Under the pieces are notes generated by a model. It made no database searches. It was not told the DNA's origin and was given only the letters and a program-made list of their open reading frames with translations. A stretch of DNA of 64,000 nt from contig CAYSNW010000011.1 of assembly GCA_964432415.1 (NCBI GenBank), positions 24,177-88,176 on the forward strand, written 5' to 3'. Source of the DNA: JAFECT01 sp964432415. Lineage in GTDB: Bacteria > Pseudomonadota > Alphaproteobacteria > Caulobacterales > Caulobacteraceae. Below, piece after piece: positions 8,461 through 16,499 of the stretch; the stretch's first letter is position 1, and every line of letters starts with the position of its first letter. A program made the position numbers and the translations under genes.

Positions 8461-9045
8461 ATGTCTGAACAGACCGCCCAAGAACCCACGATGGAGGAAA
8501 TCCTCGCCTCCATCCGTCGCATCATCTCGGAAGACGACGCGCCCGCCGCGGAGGCCGCGCCTGCGCCCGCGCCGGCCCCTGAACCTGAGCCCGCGCCTGC
8601 TCCGGTCGAGGTTTCACCGGCCCTGATGGACGAGACTCCCTCCCACGAGGAGGACGATGTGCTCGAGCTGACCCAGCGCTATGACGAGCCCGCGCCCGAG
8701 CCGATCCAGACCCTCGGCGACCTGGACGTGACCGCCCGCTACGACCCGCCGGCCCCCGCGCCGGAGCCCGAGCCGATCTACCGGCCCGAGCCGACGCCGG
8801 CCTACGATGAAGGCCCGGTCGATTCGCTGATCAGCGACCGCACCGCCGACATCTCGGCGTCTGCCTTCGCGGGTCTGGCCTCCTCCATCCTGATGCCGAG
8901 CGCCGGCCGCTCGCTGGAAGACCTGGTGAAGGAGCTGATGAAGCCGATGCTGCGCGACTGGCTGGACAAGAACCTGCCCGCCATCGTCGAAGCCCAGGTA
9001 CGGATCGCGGTAGAAGACGTCGCCCGCCGGGCGACCGCGCGCTAG
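8461..9045 (+). CDS. popZ: Polar organizing protein PopZ
   Basis: 194 residues. The N-terminal helix PTMEEILASIRRIISED is nearly the same as that of Caulobacter crescentus PopZ, known to bind polar clients such as ParB, ParA and other regulators. A long Pro/Glu/Asp-rich disordered linker (residues ~26-118) follows, then C-terminal helices (SLEDLVKELMKPMLRDWLD..) that drive self-assembly. The protein forms the polar matrix that anchors the chromosome origin. The neighbours tolC and valS match the arrangement I recall from Caulobacter. Annotation pipelines often call it DUF2497. Confidence 0.92.
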   Translation: MSEQTAQEPTMEEILASIRRIISEDDAPAAEAAPAPAPAPEPEPAPAPVEVSPALMDETPSHEEDDVLELTQRYDEPAPEPIQTLGDLDVTARYDPPAPAPEPEPIYRPEPTPAYDEGPVDSLISDRTADISASAFAGLASSILMPSAGRSLEDLVKELMKPMLRDWLDKNLPAIVEAQVRIAVEDVARRATAR

Positions 9046-9070
9046 CCCTTTTCCTCCAATTCAAGATAGG

Positions 9071-9101
9071 AGGGCGGGGACCTTAGGCCCCCGCCCTTTT
9101 T
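9071..9101 (+). terminator. Intrinsic terminator after popZ
   Basis: A 9-bp stem AGGGCGGGG/CCCCGCCCT is followed by TTTTT. It ends only ten bases before the valS start, so valS needs its own transcript or readthrough. Confidence 0.85.
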
Positions 9102-9110
9102 CATTGTCCG

Positions 9111-11789
9111 ATGCTCGAAAAAACCTTCGATCCCAAATCCGTCGAACCGCGCCTCTACGACCAGTGGGAGGCGTCCGGCGCCTTCGCGCCCGAGCTGGCG
9201 CTAGCCAAGAACCCCGACGCCGAGCCGTTCTCGATCGTGATCCCGCCGCCCAACGTGACGGGCTCACTGCACATCGGCCACGCGTTGAACAACACCCTGC
9301 AGGACGTGCTGACCCGCTTTGAGCGCATGCGCGGCAAGGCGGCGCTGTGGCTGCCCGGCACCGACCACGCCGGCATCGCCACCCAGATGGTGGTGGAGCG
9401 GATGCTGGCCGAGCAGGGCAACATGGGCCGGCGCGACATGGGCCGCGAAGCCTTCGTGGCCAAGGTCTGGGAGTGGAAAGCCGAGTCCGGCGGCACCATC
9501 GTGCGCCAGCTGCGCCGCCTGGGCGCTTCCTGCGACTGGTCGCGTGAGCGCTTCACCCTGGACGAGGGCCTGTCGGCGGCGGTGCGCAAGGTGTTCGTTC
9601 GCCTGCACAAGGACGGCCTGCTCTACCGCGACAAGCGGCTGGTGAACTGGGATCCGCGCTTCCAGACCGCCATCTCCGACCTGGAGGTGGTGCAGAAGGA
9701 GGTCGACGGGGCCTACTGGCATTTCGCCTATCCGTTCGAGGATGGATCCGGCGAAATCGTGGTGGCGACCACCCGGCCCGAGACCATGCTGGGCGACACG
9801 GCCGTGGCCGTGCATCCCGACGACGAACGCTATCAGGGCGTCATCGGCAAGCTGCTCGACCACCCGATCACCGGGCGCAAGATTCCGGTGGTGGCGGACG
9901 AGTACGCGGACCCGGAAAAGGGCTCGGGCGCGGTGAAGATCACGCCGGCGCACGACTTCAACGACTTCGAGGTGGGCAGGCGCCACGGCCTGGAGATGAT
10001 CAACATCCTCAACGCCGACGCCACCCTGAACGACGCCGTGCCGGCCGAGTACCGGGGCATGGACCGCTTCGTCGCCCGCAAGGCCATCATCGCGAAGATG
10101 GAGGACCTGGGCTGGCTGCGTGAGATCGAGAAGACCCGTCACATGGTCCCGCACGGCGACCGGTCCGACGTGGTCATCGAGCCCTTCCTGACCGACCAGT
10201 GGTACGTCGACGCCCACACCCTGGCCCAGCCCGCGATCAAGGCGGTGGAGCAGGGCGACACCACCTTCGTGCCCAAGAACTGGGAGAAGACCTATTTCGA
10301 GTGGCTGAGGAACATCCAGCCCTGGTGCGTGTCGCGCCAGCTGTGGTGGGGCCACCGTATCCCGGCCTGGTTCGATCCCGAGGGCAATGTCTTCGTGGAG
10401 GAGACCGAGGAGGCCGCCCGGGCCGCCGCCCTGGCCTTCCATGGCGGCCGTGAGGCCGAGCTGCGCCAGGACGAAGATGTGCTCGACACCTGGTTTTCCT
10501 CGGCGCTGTGGCCCTTCTCGACGCTCGGCTGGCCCGAGCAGACCCCGGACCTGAAGCGCTTCTACCCGACCACCATCCTCGTCACCGGCTTCGACATCAT
10601 TTTCTTCTGGGTCGCCCGTATGATGATGGACGGACTTCACTTCATGGGTGAGGCGCCGTTCAAGCGCGTGTTCATCAACGCCCTCGTCCGCGACGAGAAG
10701 GGGGCGAAGATGTCCAAGTCCAAGGGCAATGTGCTCGACCCCCTGTCGCTGATTGACGATTTCGGCGCCGATGCGCTTCGCTTCACCATGGTGGCGATGA
10801 GCGGCCAGGCGCGCGACATCAAGCTGTCGCGCCAGCGCATCGAGGGTTACCGCAACTTCGGCACCAAGCTCTGGAACGCCGCGCGCTTCTGCCAGATGAA
10901 CGAGTGCCGCCGCGTGGCCGGCTTCGACCCGGGCGCCGTGAACCAGACCCTGAACCGCTGGGTGGTGGGCGAGACGGTCAAGACCGCGCGCGCGATCACC
11001 ACGGCGCTGGAGGAGTGCGGCTTCGACGACGTGGCCAACGGCCTGTACCGCTTCGTCTGGAACCTGTTCTGCGACTGGTATCTGGAGCTGGCCAAGCCGA
11101 TCCTGAACGGGTCGGACGAGGCCGCCAAAGCCGAGACGCGGGCGACCGCGGCCTGGGTGCTGGACGAGATCCTCAAGCTGCTGCACCCGGTCTCGCCCTT
11201 CATCACCGAGGAGCTGTGGGCGGAGTTGGCGGCCTTCGGCGGTCCGGCGCGCGAGAGCCTGCTGATCAGCGCCGACTGGCCGGTCCATCCGGACGCCTGG
11301 ATCGACGCGGCGGCGGAGGCCGAGATCGGCCTGATCATCGGGGCGGTGAGCGAGGGACGCTCGGTGCGCTCGGAGCTGAACGTGCCCCTGTCGGCCAAGC
11401 CCGCGCTCTACGTCGTGGAGGCCACCGAAGCCCAGCGAGCGGTGTTCAAGGCCAATGAGGCGGTGATCGCCACCATGCTGCGCGTGGGCGGCCTGACCTT
11501 CGACGCCGCGGCGCCGGCGGGTTCGATCCCCTTCATCGTCGAGGGCGCGACCCTGGCCTTGCCGGTGGCCGAGTTCATCGACCTGGCGGCGGAGAAGGTG
11601 CGCCTCACCAAGGAGATCGCCGGCCTGCTCAAGGACGCCGACCAAACCCGGCGCAAGCTCGACAATCCCGAATTCGTGCGCAAGGCGCCCGAGGAGGTGG
11701 TCGAGGAGAACCGCGAGCGGCTGGCCGAGGCGGAGGCCTCCCACGCAAAGCTGAGCTCAGCGCTTTCGCGCCTGGAGGCGGTGGCCTGA
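9111..11789 (+). CDS. valS: Valyl-tRNA synthetase
   Basis: 892 residues, class I aminoacyl-tRNA synthetase charging tRNA-Val. The HIGH motif is at residues 54-57 (PPPNVTGSLHIGHALN) and KMSKS at 533-537. The CP1 editing domain (TTRPETMLGDTAVAVHP) and the C-terminal coiled coil (EKVRLTKEIAGLLKDAD..) are present, so the protein is full length. The ATG has no clear Shine-Dalgarno because it lies right after the popZ terminator. The stop codon overlaps the presumed CTG start of the next gene. Confidence 0.97.
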   Translation: MLEKTFDPKSVEPRLYDQWEASGAFAPELALAKNPDAEPFSIVIPPPNVTGSLHIGHALNNTLQDVLTRFERMRGKAALWLPGTDHAGIATQMVVERMLAEQGNMGRRDMGREAFVAKVWEWKAESGGTIVRQLRRLGASCDWSRERFTLDEGLSAAVRKVFVRLHKDGLLYRDKRLVNWDPRFQTAISDLEVVQKEVDGAYWHFAYPFEDGSGEIVVATTRPETMLGDTAVAVHPDDERYQGVIGKLLDHPITGRKIPVVADEYADPEKGSGAVKITPAHDFNDFEVGRRHGLEMINILNADATLNDAVPAEYRGMDRFVARKAIIAKMEDLGWLREIEKTRHMVPHGDRSDVVIEPFLTDQWYVDAHTLAQPAIKAVEQGDTTFVPKNWEKTYFEWLRNIQPWCVSRQLWWGHRIPAWFDPEGNVFVEETEEAARAAALAFHGGREAELRQDEDVLDTWFSSALWPFSTLGWPEQTPDLKRFYPTTILVTGFDIIFFWVARMMMDGLHFMGEAPFKRVFINALVRDEKGAKMSKSKGNVLDPLSLIDDFGADALRFTMVAMSGQARDIKLSRQRIEGYRNFGTKLWNAARFCQMNECRRVAGFDPGAVNQTLNRWVVGETVKTARAITTALEECGFDDVANGLYRFVWNLFCDWYLELAKPILNGSDEAAKAETRATAAWVLDEILKLLHPVSPFITEELWAELAAFGGPARESLLISADWPVHPDAWIDAAAEAEIGLIIGAVSEGRSVRSELNVPLSAKPALYVVEATEAQRAVFKANEAVIATMLRVGGLTFDAAAPAGSIPFIVEGATLALPVAEFIDLAAEKVRLTKEIAGLLKDADQTRRKLDNPEFVRKAPEEVVEENRERLAEAEASHAKLSSALSRLEAVA

Positions 11790-12517
11790 GCCGCAAGCGC
11801 ATCGATCTGCTGCTGGTCCAGCGCGGCCTTTTCGAGAGCCGCGCCAAGGCCCGCGCCGCAATCGAGGCCGGCCTCGTGCAGGCCGACGGCATTGTCGTCG
11901 CCAAGCCATCGGAAGCCGTGGACGAGGCGGCGGACTTGCGCGCCGAGGCGGCCCACCCCTGGGTCGGCCGCGCCGCCCTGAAGCTGGAGCACGCCCTGGA
12001 CTTGTGGGCGGTGTCGGTCGAGGGCCGGATCGTGCTCGATATCGGCGCCTCCACTGGCGGCTTCACCGAGGTTTGCCTGGCGCGCGGGGCGCGGCGCGTG
12101 TTCGCCGTCGACGTCGGCCATGGCCAACTGCATCCACGCGTCGCCGCCGAGCCTCGGGTCGTGAATCTGGAGGGGGTCGACGCCCGCGCTCTTGATGCAA
12201 CGATCATCGACGCGGCGCCGGACCTGATCGTCTGCGACGCCAGCTTCATCGGACTGGCCAAGGTGCTGCCGGCGGCGCTGGCGCTCGCAAGGCCCGGTGC
12301 GGACCTGATCGCCTTGGTCAAGCCTCAGTTCGAAGCCGGGCCGGAGGCGGTCGGCAAGGGTGGCCTGGTCCGCAACGAAGAAACGCACGCCCGCGTGCTG
12401 GCGGACGTGCGTTCCTGGCTCGAGAGCATCGGGTGGTCGGTGCTGGCGACTGCCGACAGCCCGATCACGGGCGGCTCAGGCAATCGCGAGCACCTGCTCC
12501 ACGCCCGAAGGCGCTAA
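11786..12517 (+). CDS. tlyA: TlyA-family rRNA 2'-O-methyltransferase with S4 domain, CTG start
   Basis: 243 residues if read from CTG 11786. The N-terminal S4 RNA-binding domain (SRKRIDLLLVQRGLFESR) begins at the second codon; the first standard start in frame (GTG 11876) would remove it. A perfect GGAGG lies 7 nt before the CTG, and the CTG overlaps the valS stop as CTGA, the layout usual for ATGA coupling. The FtsJ-like domain shows DIGASTGGFTEVCL as SAM motif. TlyA enzymes methylate ribose of rRNA; older names call them hemolysins. Confidence 0.85.
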   Translation: MSRKRIDLLLVQRGLFESRAKARAAIEAGLVQADGIVVAKPSEAVDEAADLRAEAAHPWVGRAALKLEHALDLWAVSVEGRIVLDIGASTGGFTEVCLARGARRVFAVDVGHGQLHPRVAAEPRVVNLEGVDARALDATIIDAAPDLIVCDASFIGLAKVLPAALALARPGADLIALVKPQFEAGPEAVGKGGLVRNEETHARVLADVRSWLESIGWSVLATADSPITGGSGNREHLLHARRR

Positions 12518-12520
12518 CGC

Positions 12521-12859
12521 CTAGTAGTAGTGCCGGTGATGGTGCCGGTCGTAGTAGTAGCGGCGACCGTTGGCGTAGTGATAGCCACGGTTGCCCTTGC
12601 CATAGTCGCAGCTCGCCCGGTTCTTGCCGACCTGGTGGCCGATCAGGCCGCCGGCCGCGGCGCCGATCAGGGTGCCGCCCGTCTTGCCGCCGCCGTGGGA
12701 GACGGCGTTACCGAGCAGTGCGCCGCCGACGGCGCCGTAGGCGGCGTCACGGTTGGCGGTGTGGCGTTGGTGGTCGGCGCAGGTCTTGGCGCTGGCGGCG
12801 CTGGCGACGCCGAAGCTGAGGGCAAGGCCGATTCCCAGGGCGGTGAGAGACTTCATCAT
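12521..12859 (-). CDS. Secreted glycine-zipper protein A
   Basis: 112 residues (or 111 from the second of two tandem ATGs). Signal peptide ending at ASA, then a glycine-zipper segment (GAVGGALLGNAVSHGGGKTGGTLIGAAAGGLIGHQVG) as in the 17-kDa-antigen/glycine-zipper 2TM family, then a Tyr/His/Arg-rich tail (YYYDRHHHRHYY). Such proteins lie in or on the outer membrane. First of four tandem paralogue-like genes on this strand. Function not known. Confidence 0.8.
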   Translation of the reverse strand: MMKSLTALGIGLALSFGVASAASAKTCADHQRHTANRDAAYGAVGGALLGNAVSHGGGKTGGTLIGAAAGGLIGHQVGKNRASCDYGKGNRGYHYANGRRYYYDRHHHRHYY

Positions 12860-12952
12860 GGATTCCTTGGTCGATCGCGCGGCCACAGTCCCGCTTCCCT
12901 GCCTGAATGTCTGACTGACGCCATGGTTCCGACCAACCCCGCTCCATGCACG

Positions 12953-12981
12953 AAAAAGCCGTCCACCTGGCGGCGGACGGC
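12953..12981 (-). terminator. Intrinsic terminator of glycine-zipper gene B
   Basis: Read on the minus strand: stem GCCGTCCGCC/GGTGGACGGC with a GCCA loop and a run of five T. Confidence 0.8.
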
Positions 12982-13007
12982 CTGATCGAACCTGCTGGTG
13001 AGGAAAC

Positions 13008-13490
13008 CTAGTCCGCGACGCGGTAGTGGCCGTGGCGATCGGGGCAGACGCGAACCGGCCGGTTCTCGTAATCCCGCGACCAACGGCAGCCCCTGCGCTC
13101 GTACCACTTGTCCGCATGCCGGCCGCCGCCGTGGTAATAGTCCCGATCACGGTAGTCGTAGGTGTCGCCGCGATCCCAGTAGGCGCCGGAACTGTCGCAT
13201 TTGGCCTTGGCCATATCGCGCCCGACGTTGGAGCCCACCGCCGCGCCCCCAGCCGCGCCGACTACGGTTCCAGTGGTCTTGTTGCCGTGTCCGGCGACGT
13301 TGGAGCCGATCACCGCGCCGGCAATGGCGCCCAGGACGGCGCCGTTGCGCTGGCCCTGTTTCTTCTTTGCGTGGCAGTAATCATCCCAGCTCCGGTAGGA
13401 GGAATGATCCTGGGCGAAGCTGACGGCGGGGGCCGCCATCGGGCCGGCCGCGACAGCGGCGGCGACGGCCAAGGATAGAAACTGCTTCAT
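13008..13490 (-). CDS. Secreted glycine-zipper protein B
   Basis: 160 residues from the ATG at 13490, chosen because it opens a good signal peptide (KQFLSLAVAAAVAAGPMAAPAVSFAQ). After a YCHAKKKQGQRNGA segment comes the glycine zipper (GAIAGAVIGSNVAG..GAAGGAAVGSNVG), then a Tyr/Asp-rich part (YDYRDRDYYHG) and a conserved end CPDRHGHYRV. The end motif is shared with proteins C and D, showing common descent. It has its own terminator. Confidence 0.85.
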   Translation of the reverse strand: MKQFLSLAVAAAVAAGPMAAPAVSFAQDHSSYRSWDDYCHAKKKQGQRNGAVLGAIAGAVIGSNVAGHGNKTTGTVVGAAGGAAVGSNVGRDMAKAKCDSSGAYWDRGDTYDYRDRDYYHGGGRHADKWYERRGCRWSRDYENRPVRVCPDRHGHYRVAD

Positions 13491-13567
13491 GATCGGAGTC
13501 TCCCATTTGATGGGGAGAACCTGAACGCCTTCGACCGACCTCGCTTTGGGCCAGATCAATTGCACAG

Positions 13568-13600
13568 AAAAAAGCCGCCCGCGGGGGGAACGCGGGCGGC
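13568..13600 (-). terminator. Intrinsic terminator of glycine-zipper gene C
   Basis: On the minus strand GCCGCCCGCG / CGCGGGCGGC forms a 10-bp stem followed by six T. Confidence 0.9.
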
Positions 13601-13625
13601 TCCTCTAAGCGCCGATCTCAGACGA

Positions 13626-14105
13626 TCAGCGCACCACGTGGTAGTGGCCGTAGCGGTCGGGGCAGACGCGCACATAGTCGCCGTCATATTCCCTGGCCCA
13701 GCGGCAGTGGCGCTCGACGTAGTAGTCGTCACGATAGTAGCCGCGGCCGTGGTAGTACTGGCGGTCGCGATAGTCGTAGGTCTCGCTCTGGTCCCAGTAG
13801 GCGCCGCCGTTGTCGCACTTGGCCTTGCCGGACTCACGCCCGATATTCGAGCCGACCGCCGCGCCGGCCGCGGCGCCCAGCACCGCTCCGCCTGAGCGGC
13901 CGCCATGGTGGGCGGCCATGTTGGAGCCGATCACCGCGCCCGCGATGGCGCCCAGGACCGCGCCGTTGCGCTGGCCCTGCTTTTTCTGATGCTGGCAGTA
14001 GTCCTGATAGGAGCGGTACTCCTGAGCCACGCTGACGGTCGGGACAGAGACCGAGCCGGCCGCAAGGGTCGCCGCGAGCGCCAGGGTTACGGGGGCGAAT
14101 TTCAT
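13626..14105 (-). CDS. Secreted glycine-zipper protein C
   Basis: 159 residues with a signal peptide ending near VSVAQ. Very similar to protein B: same YCQHQKKQGQRNGAVLGAI block, zipper (AIAGAVIGSNMAAHHGG..GAAAGAAVGSNIG), YDYRDRQYYHG segment and CPDRYGHYHV end. A CTGGAGG ribosome site precedes the ATG. About 90 bp upstream lies a phased TGAACG repeat also found before protein D. B and C look like a tandem duplication. Confidence 0.85.
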   Translation of the reverse strand: MKFAPVTLALAATLAAGSVSVPTVSVAQEYRSYQDYCQHQKKQGQRNGAVLGAIAGAVIGSNMAAHHGGRSGGAVLGAAAGAAVGSNIGRESGKAKCDNGGAYWDQSETYDYRDRQYYHGRGYYRDDYYVERHCRWAREYDGDYVRVCPDRYGHYHVVR

Positions 14106-14194
14106 TGAAACCTCCAGGTCCAGTCTATGGTGAACGCTTTACGGCGAAGGCTGTTCCATGCGCCGTGGGTCGGGACACTTCAACGCAGGTCAGG

Positions 14195-14230
14195 TGAACG
14201 GGGTTTGAGCAGCCCGTTCATCTTCGTTCA
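14195..14230 (-). promoter_or_regulatory. Phased TGAACG operator upstream of glycine-zipper gene C
   Basis: Minus-strand reading: TGAACGAAGATGAACGG, a variable pentamer, TCAAAC, two bases, CGTTCA. The two TGAACG half-sites are 10 bp apart. The same 17-bp core and the same downstream TCAAAC/CGTTCA occur at 15105-15140, at nearly the same distance from the start codon of gene D (87 versus 90 bp). Such 10-bp direct repeats fit an OmpR-type response regulator; the regulator is unknown. Confidence 0.65.
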
Positions 14231-14280
14231 GACTTCTCCGTTCGAGAACGGCGTTATCCGGTGATTTTCGCCCAAAGGAA

Positions 14281-14308
14281 AGCCGCCCGGACCAAGGCCC
14301 GGACGGCT
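14281..14308 (-). terminator. Probable terminator of glycine-zipper gene D
   Basis: Minus-strand stem AGCCGTCCGGG/CCGGGCGGCT (one G-T pair) followed by the weak T tract TTCCTTT. Confidence 0.6.
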
Positions 14309-14340
14309 CCCATCGTCGACTGGACGGGGGCTGGAATGTG

Positions 14341-15018
14341 TCAGTCGACGACCCGGTAACGCCCATTGCCGTCCGGGCAGACGCGCACATAGCGCTGCTC
14401 GGTCGAACCGTCGGGCATGTGGATTGGGCTGTCGGCGAGGCGGCAGCCGTCGGTGGAGGCGCCGGCGTCGCCACGGGGCGGCGGCGGCAGGCGGTCGGAC
14501 TCGTCCGCGTCGGCGCGGCGCTCGTCGTAGTCCCGATCGGCGCCCGGAGGGGGCGGACCGTCGTAGCGCGCCGTGCATTGGGCCGGGGGAGGGCTGTTCT
14601 CGACACCGATCTGATGGCCGATCATGGCGCCGGCAAGGGCGCCGAGCAGGGCGCCGCCGGTGCGGCCGCCGTGGTGGGCGGCCATGTTCGAGCCGATCGC
14701 GGCGCCGGCGAGACCGCCGAACACGGTCGCGCCGGTGTGCTGGCGCTGCTGCACGCAATAGTCGGCCGGAGCGTAGCCGGGACCGGAGCCGTAGTAGCCG
14801 GGACCAGGGCCGTAGTAGGCCGGCGCGTAGACGTAGGCCGGCTCATAGACCCGCACGTACCGGTGATAACGGGGCCCGTGGTAGCGGTACGCAGGCCCGT
14901 ACCAGGAGTGATAGCCGACGCCGAAGCCGAAGCTCTGGGCCGAGGCGGTGGTCGACACCGCGGCGCCCACGGTCAGGGCGGCCAGGGCGGCGAGAACGGG
15001 AAGGGTCTTGAATTTCAT
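14341..15018 (-). CDS. Secreted glycine-zipper protein D with Tyr/Pro-rich N-terminal region
   Basis: 225 residues from ATG 15018 (GGAGCCCCCG upstream); a start 12 nt earlier is possible. Signal peptide to ASAQ, then a Tyr/Gly/Pro-rich stretch (YYGPGPGYYGSGPGY), then a zipper (FGGLAGAAIGSNMAAHHGGRTGGALLGALAGAMIGHQIG) nearly identical in part to that of protein C, then a Pro/Asp-rich linker and the shared end CPDGNGRYRVVD. Largest member of the four-gene array. Confidence 0.85.
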   Translation of the reverse strand: MKFKTLPVLAALAALTVGAAVSTTASAQSFGFGVGYHSWYGPAYRYHGPRYHRYVRVYEPAYVYAPAYYGPGPGYYGSGPGYAPADYCVQQRQHTGATVFGGLAGAAIGSNMAAHHGGRTGGALLGALAGAMIGHQIGVENSPPPAQCTARYDGPPPPGADRDYDERRADADESDRLPPPPRGDAGASTDGCRLADSPIHMPDGSTEQRYVRVCPDGNGRYRVVD

Positions 15019-15094
15019 CGGGGGCTCCAAAGCGAACAGGTGCAGGCGGGCTCATTCGAACCCGACGGAGCCGCCCGACGAGACCCATCAAGCC

Positions 15095-15140
15095 TGAACG
15101 AACCTGAACGAAGTTTGACCCGGCCGTTCATCTTCGTTCA
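15095..15140 (-). promoter_or_regulatory. Phased TGAACG operator upstream of glycine-zipper gene D
   Basis: Minus strand: TGAACGAAGATGAACGG, five bases, TCAAACTT, then CGTTCAGGTTCGTTCA. This gives four TGAACG/CGTTCA half-sites in two 10-bp-spaced pairs facing each other. It also lies before the divergent RNA methyltransferase gene, but its copy at 14195-14230 serves only a glycine-zipper gene, so gene D is the likelier target. Confidence 0.65.
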
Positions 15141-15189
15141 TCCAGACTACGGGGTTTTGCATTTGCATCCCGTCGTGCAGAAGCAGGGC

Positions 15190-16458
15190 ATGGCCGCTTC
15201 CGACGCATCCCCCCCGAGGTCCCGACTGGAGACCCTCCGCATCGACAGGGTGGGAGCGCAAGGCGACGGAATTGCGGCGGGGCCAACCTATATCCCTTTG
15301 ACTTTGCCCGGAGAACGCATAACGGCGCGCGTTGAAAATGGTCGCGGCGAGCTGGTCGAGCTGCTCGAATTGAGCCCCGACCGGATCGCGCCGGTGTCAC
15401 CCCACTACGGCGATTGTGGCGGCTGTTCTCTGCAGCACTGGGCTGAAGCGCCCTACCTGGCCTGGAAGCGCGAACAGGTGGAGCGCGCGCTGGCCTTCGA
15501 GCGGATCGAGACCGAGGTCGCGGCGACCGTGGCCTGTCCGCCGGCGTCGCGCCGCCGGCTGGCCATGCACGCGCGTCCAGGACGAAAGGGCGAGGCGATC
15601 CTGGGCTTCAAGGCGCGCCGGTCCTGGCGGCTGGTGGAGGTCACCCAATGCCCGATCGCCGATCCCCGGCTGGTGGCGGCCCTGCCAGGCCTGCGGCGGC
15701 TGGCGGCGGCCTTTCTGGAGCATCCCAAGTCGGCGCCGACCCTGCACGTGACCCTGACCCTGTCGGGCCTGGACGTCGAGGTGAGCGGCGTCGAGCGCAA
15801 ATCCGGCGGGCTGTCGGCCGACGCCCGCATGCGGGCCGCGGAAGCCGCCTCGGGCATGGACCTGGCGCGGGTGACCATGGGCGGCGAGATCGTCTACCTG
15901 GCGCGCCAGCCGATCGTGCGCGTGGGGCCGGCGACGGTGGCCCTGCCGGCGGGCGCGTTTCTGCAGGCCGCGGCGCCCGCCGAGGCGGCGATGGTCGGGC
16001 TGGTCAGCGAAGCGGCGGTCGGCGCCAAGGGGATCGCCGACCTCTTCTGCGGCGTCGGCACCTTCACCTTTCCGCTGGCCCAGATCGCGCCCGTTCTGGC
16101 GGCCGATGCGGCGGACGGCGCTGTCGCCGCCCTGCGCTCGGCCATCGCCTCCGCGCCCGGCCTGAAGCCGATCCGCGCCGAGGCCCGCGACCTGTTCCGC
16201 CGGCCGGTGTCGGCCGAGGAGATGAAGAAGATAGACACCGTGGTGTTCGACCCGCCGCGCGCCGGGGCGGAGATCCAGGCCCGCGAGATCGCCCGATCGG
16301 GCGCAAGCGTCGCAGTGGGCGTGTCCTGTAACCCCTCGACCTTTGCGCGCGATGCCCGCATCCTCGCCGAGGCGGGGTTCCGGCTCGAGAAGGTCACGCC
16401 CGTGGACCAGTTCCTCTGGTCGGCCCATATCGAGCTGGTCGGGGTGTTCCGCCGCTAG
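15190..16458 (+). CDS. TrmA/RlmD-family RNA m5U methyltransferase
   Basis: 422 residues from ATG 15190; an in-frame GTG at 15175 is an alternative. N-terminal TRAM RNA-binding domain, then DCGGCSLQHW, SAM motif IADLFCGVGTFTFPLA, DPPRAG and the catalytic-Cys segment SCNPSTFARD. These define the family that makes 5-methyluridine in tRNA or rRNA. The [4Fe-4S] set normally has Cys-x5-Cys-x2-Cys and a later Cys; here the first Cys is Ser (SPHYGDCGGC), leaving three. Target RNA cannot be set from sequence. Confidence 0.88.
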   Translation: MAASDASPPRSRLETLRIDRVGAQGDGIAAGPTYIPLTLPGERITARVENGRGELVELLELSPDRIAPVSPHYGDCGGCSLQHWAEAPYLAWKREQVERALAFERIETEVAATVACPPASRRRLAMHARPGRKGEAILGFKARRSWRLVEVTQCPIADPRLVAALPGLRRLAAAFLEHPKSAPTLHVTLTLSGLDVEVSGVERKSGGLSADARMRAAEAASGMDLARVTMGGEIVYLARQPIVRVGPATVALPAGAFLQAAAPAEAAMVGLVSEAAVGAKGIADLFCGVGTFTFPLAQIAPVLAADAADGAVAALRSAIASAPGLKPIRAEARDLFRRPVSAEEMKKIDTVVFDPPRAGAEIQAREIARSGASVAVGVSCNPSTFARDARILAEAGFRLEKVTPVDQFLWSAHIELVGVFRR

Positions 16459-16499
16459 AGCGGGGTGGGCGTTTGGCCGAGGGCGCGAACAGGGCGTTC

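Noticed and set aside
9264..11744. 826-codon minus-strand open frame
   Set aside because: It mirrors valS exactly, has His/Gln/Gly-rich composition typical of antisense frames in GC-rich DNA, and no recognised domain.
12521..15018. Glycine-zipper cluster as phage or toxin genes (e.g. bacteriocins)
   Set aside because: Each has a full Sec signal, lacks immunity genes and a double-glycine leader, and the neighbours are housekeeping genes.
14338..15189. Long upstream in-frame extension of the TrmA/RlmD-like gene
   Set aside because: It lies antisense to glycine-zipper gene D and its promoter; the TRAM domain begins just after ATG 15190.
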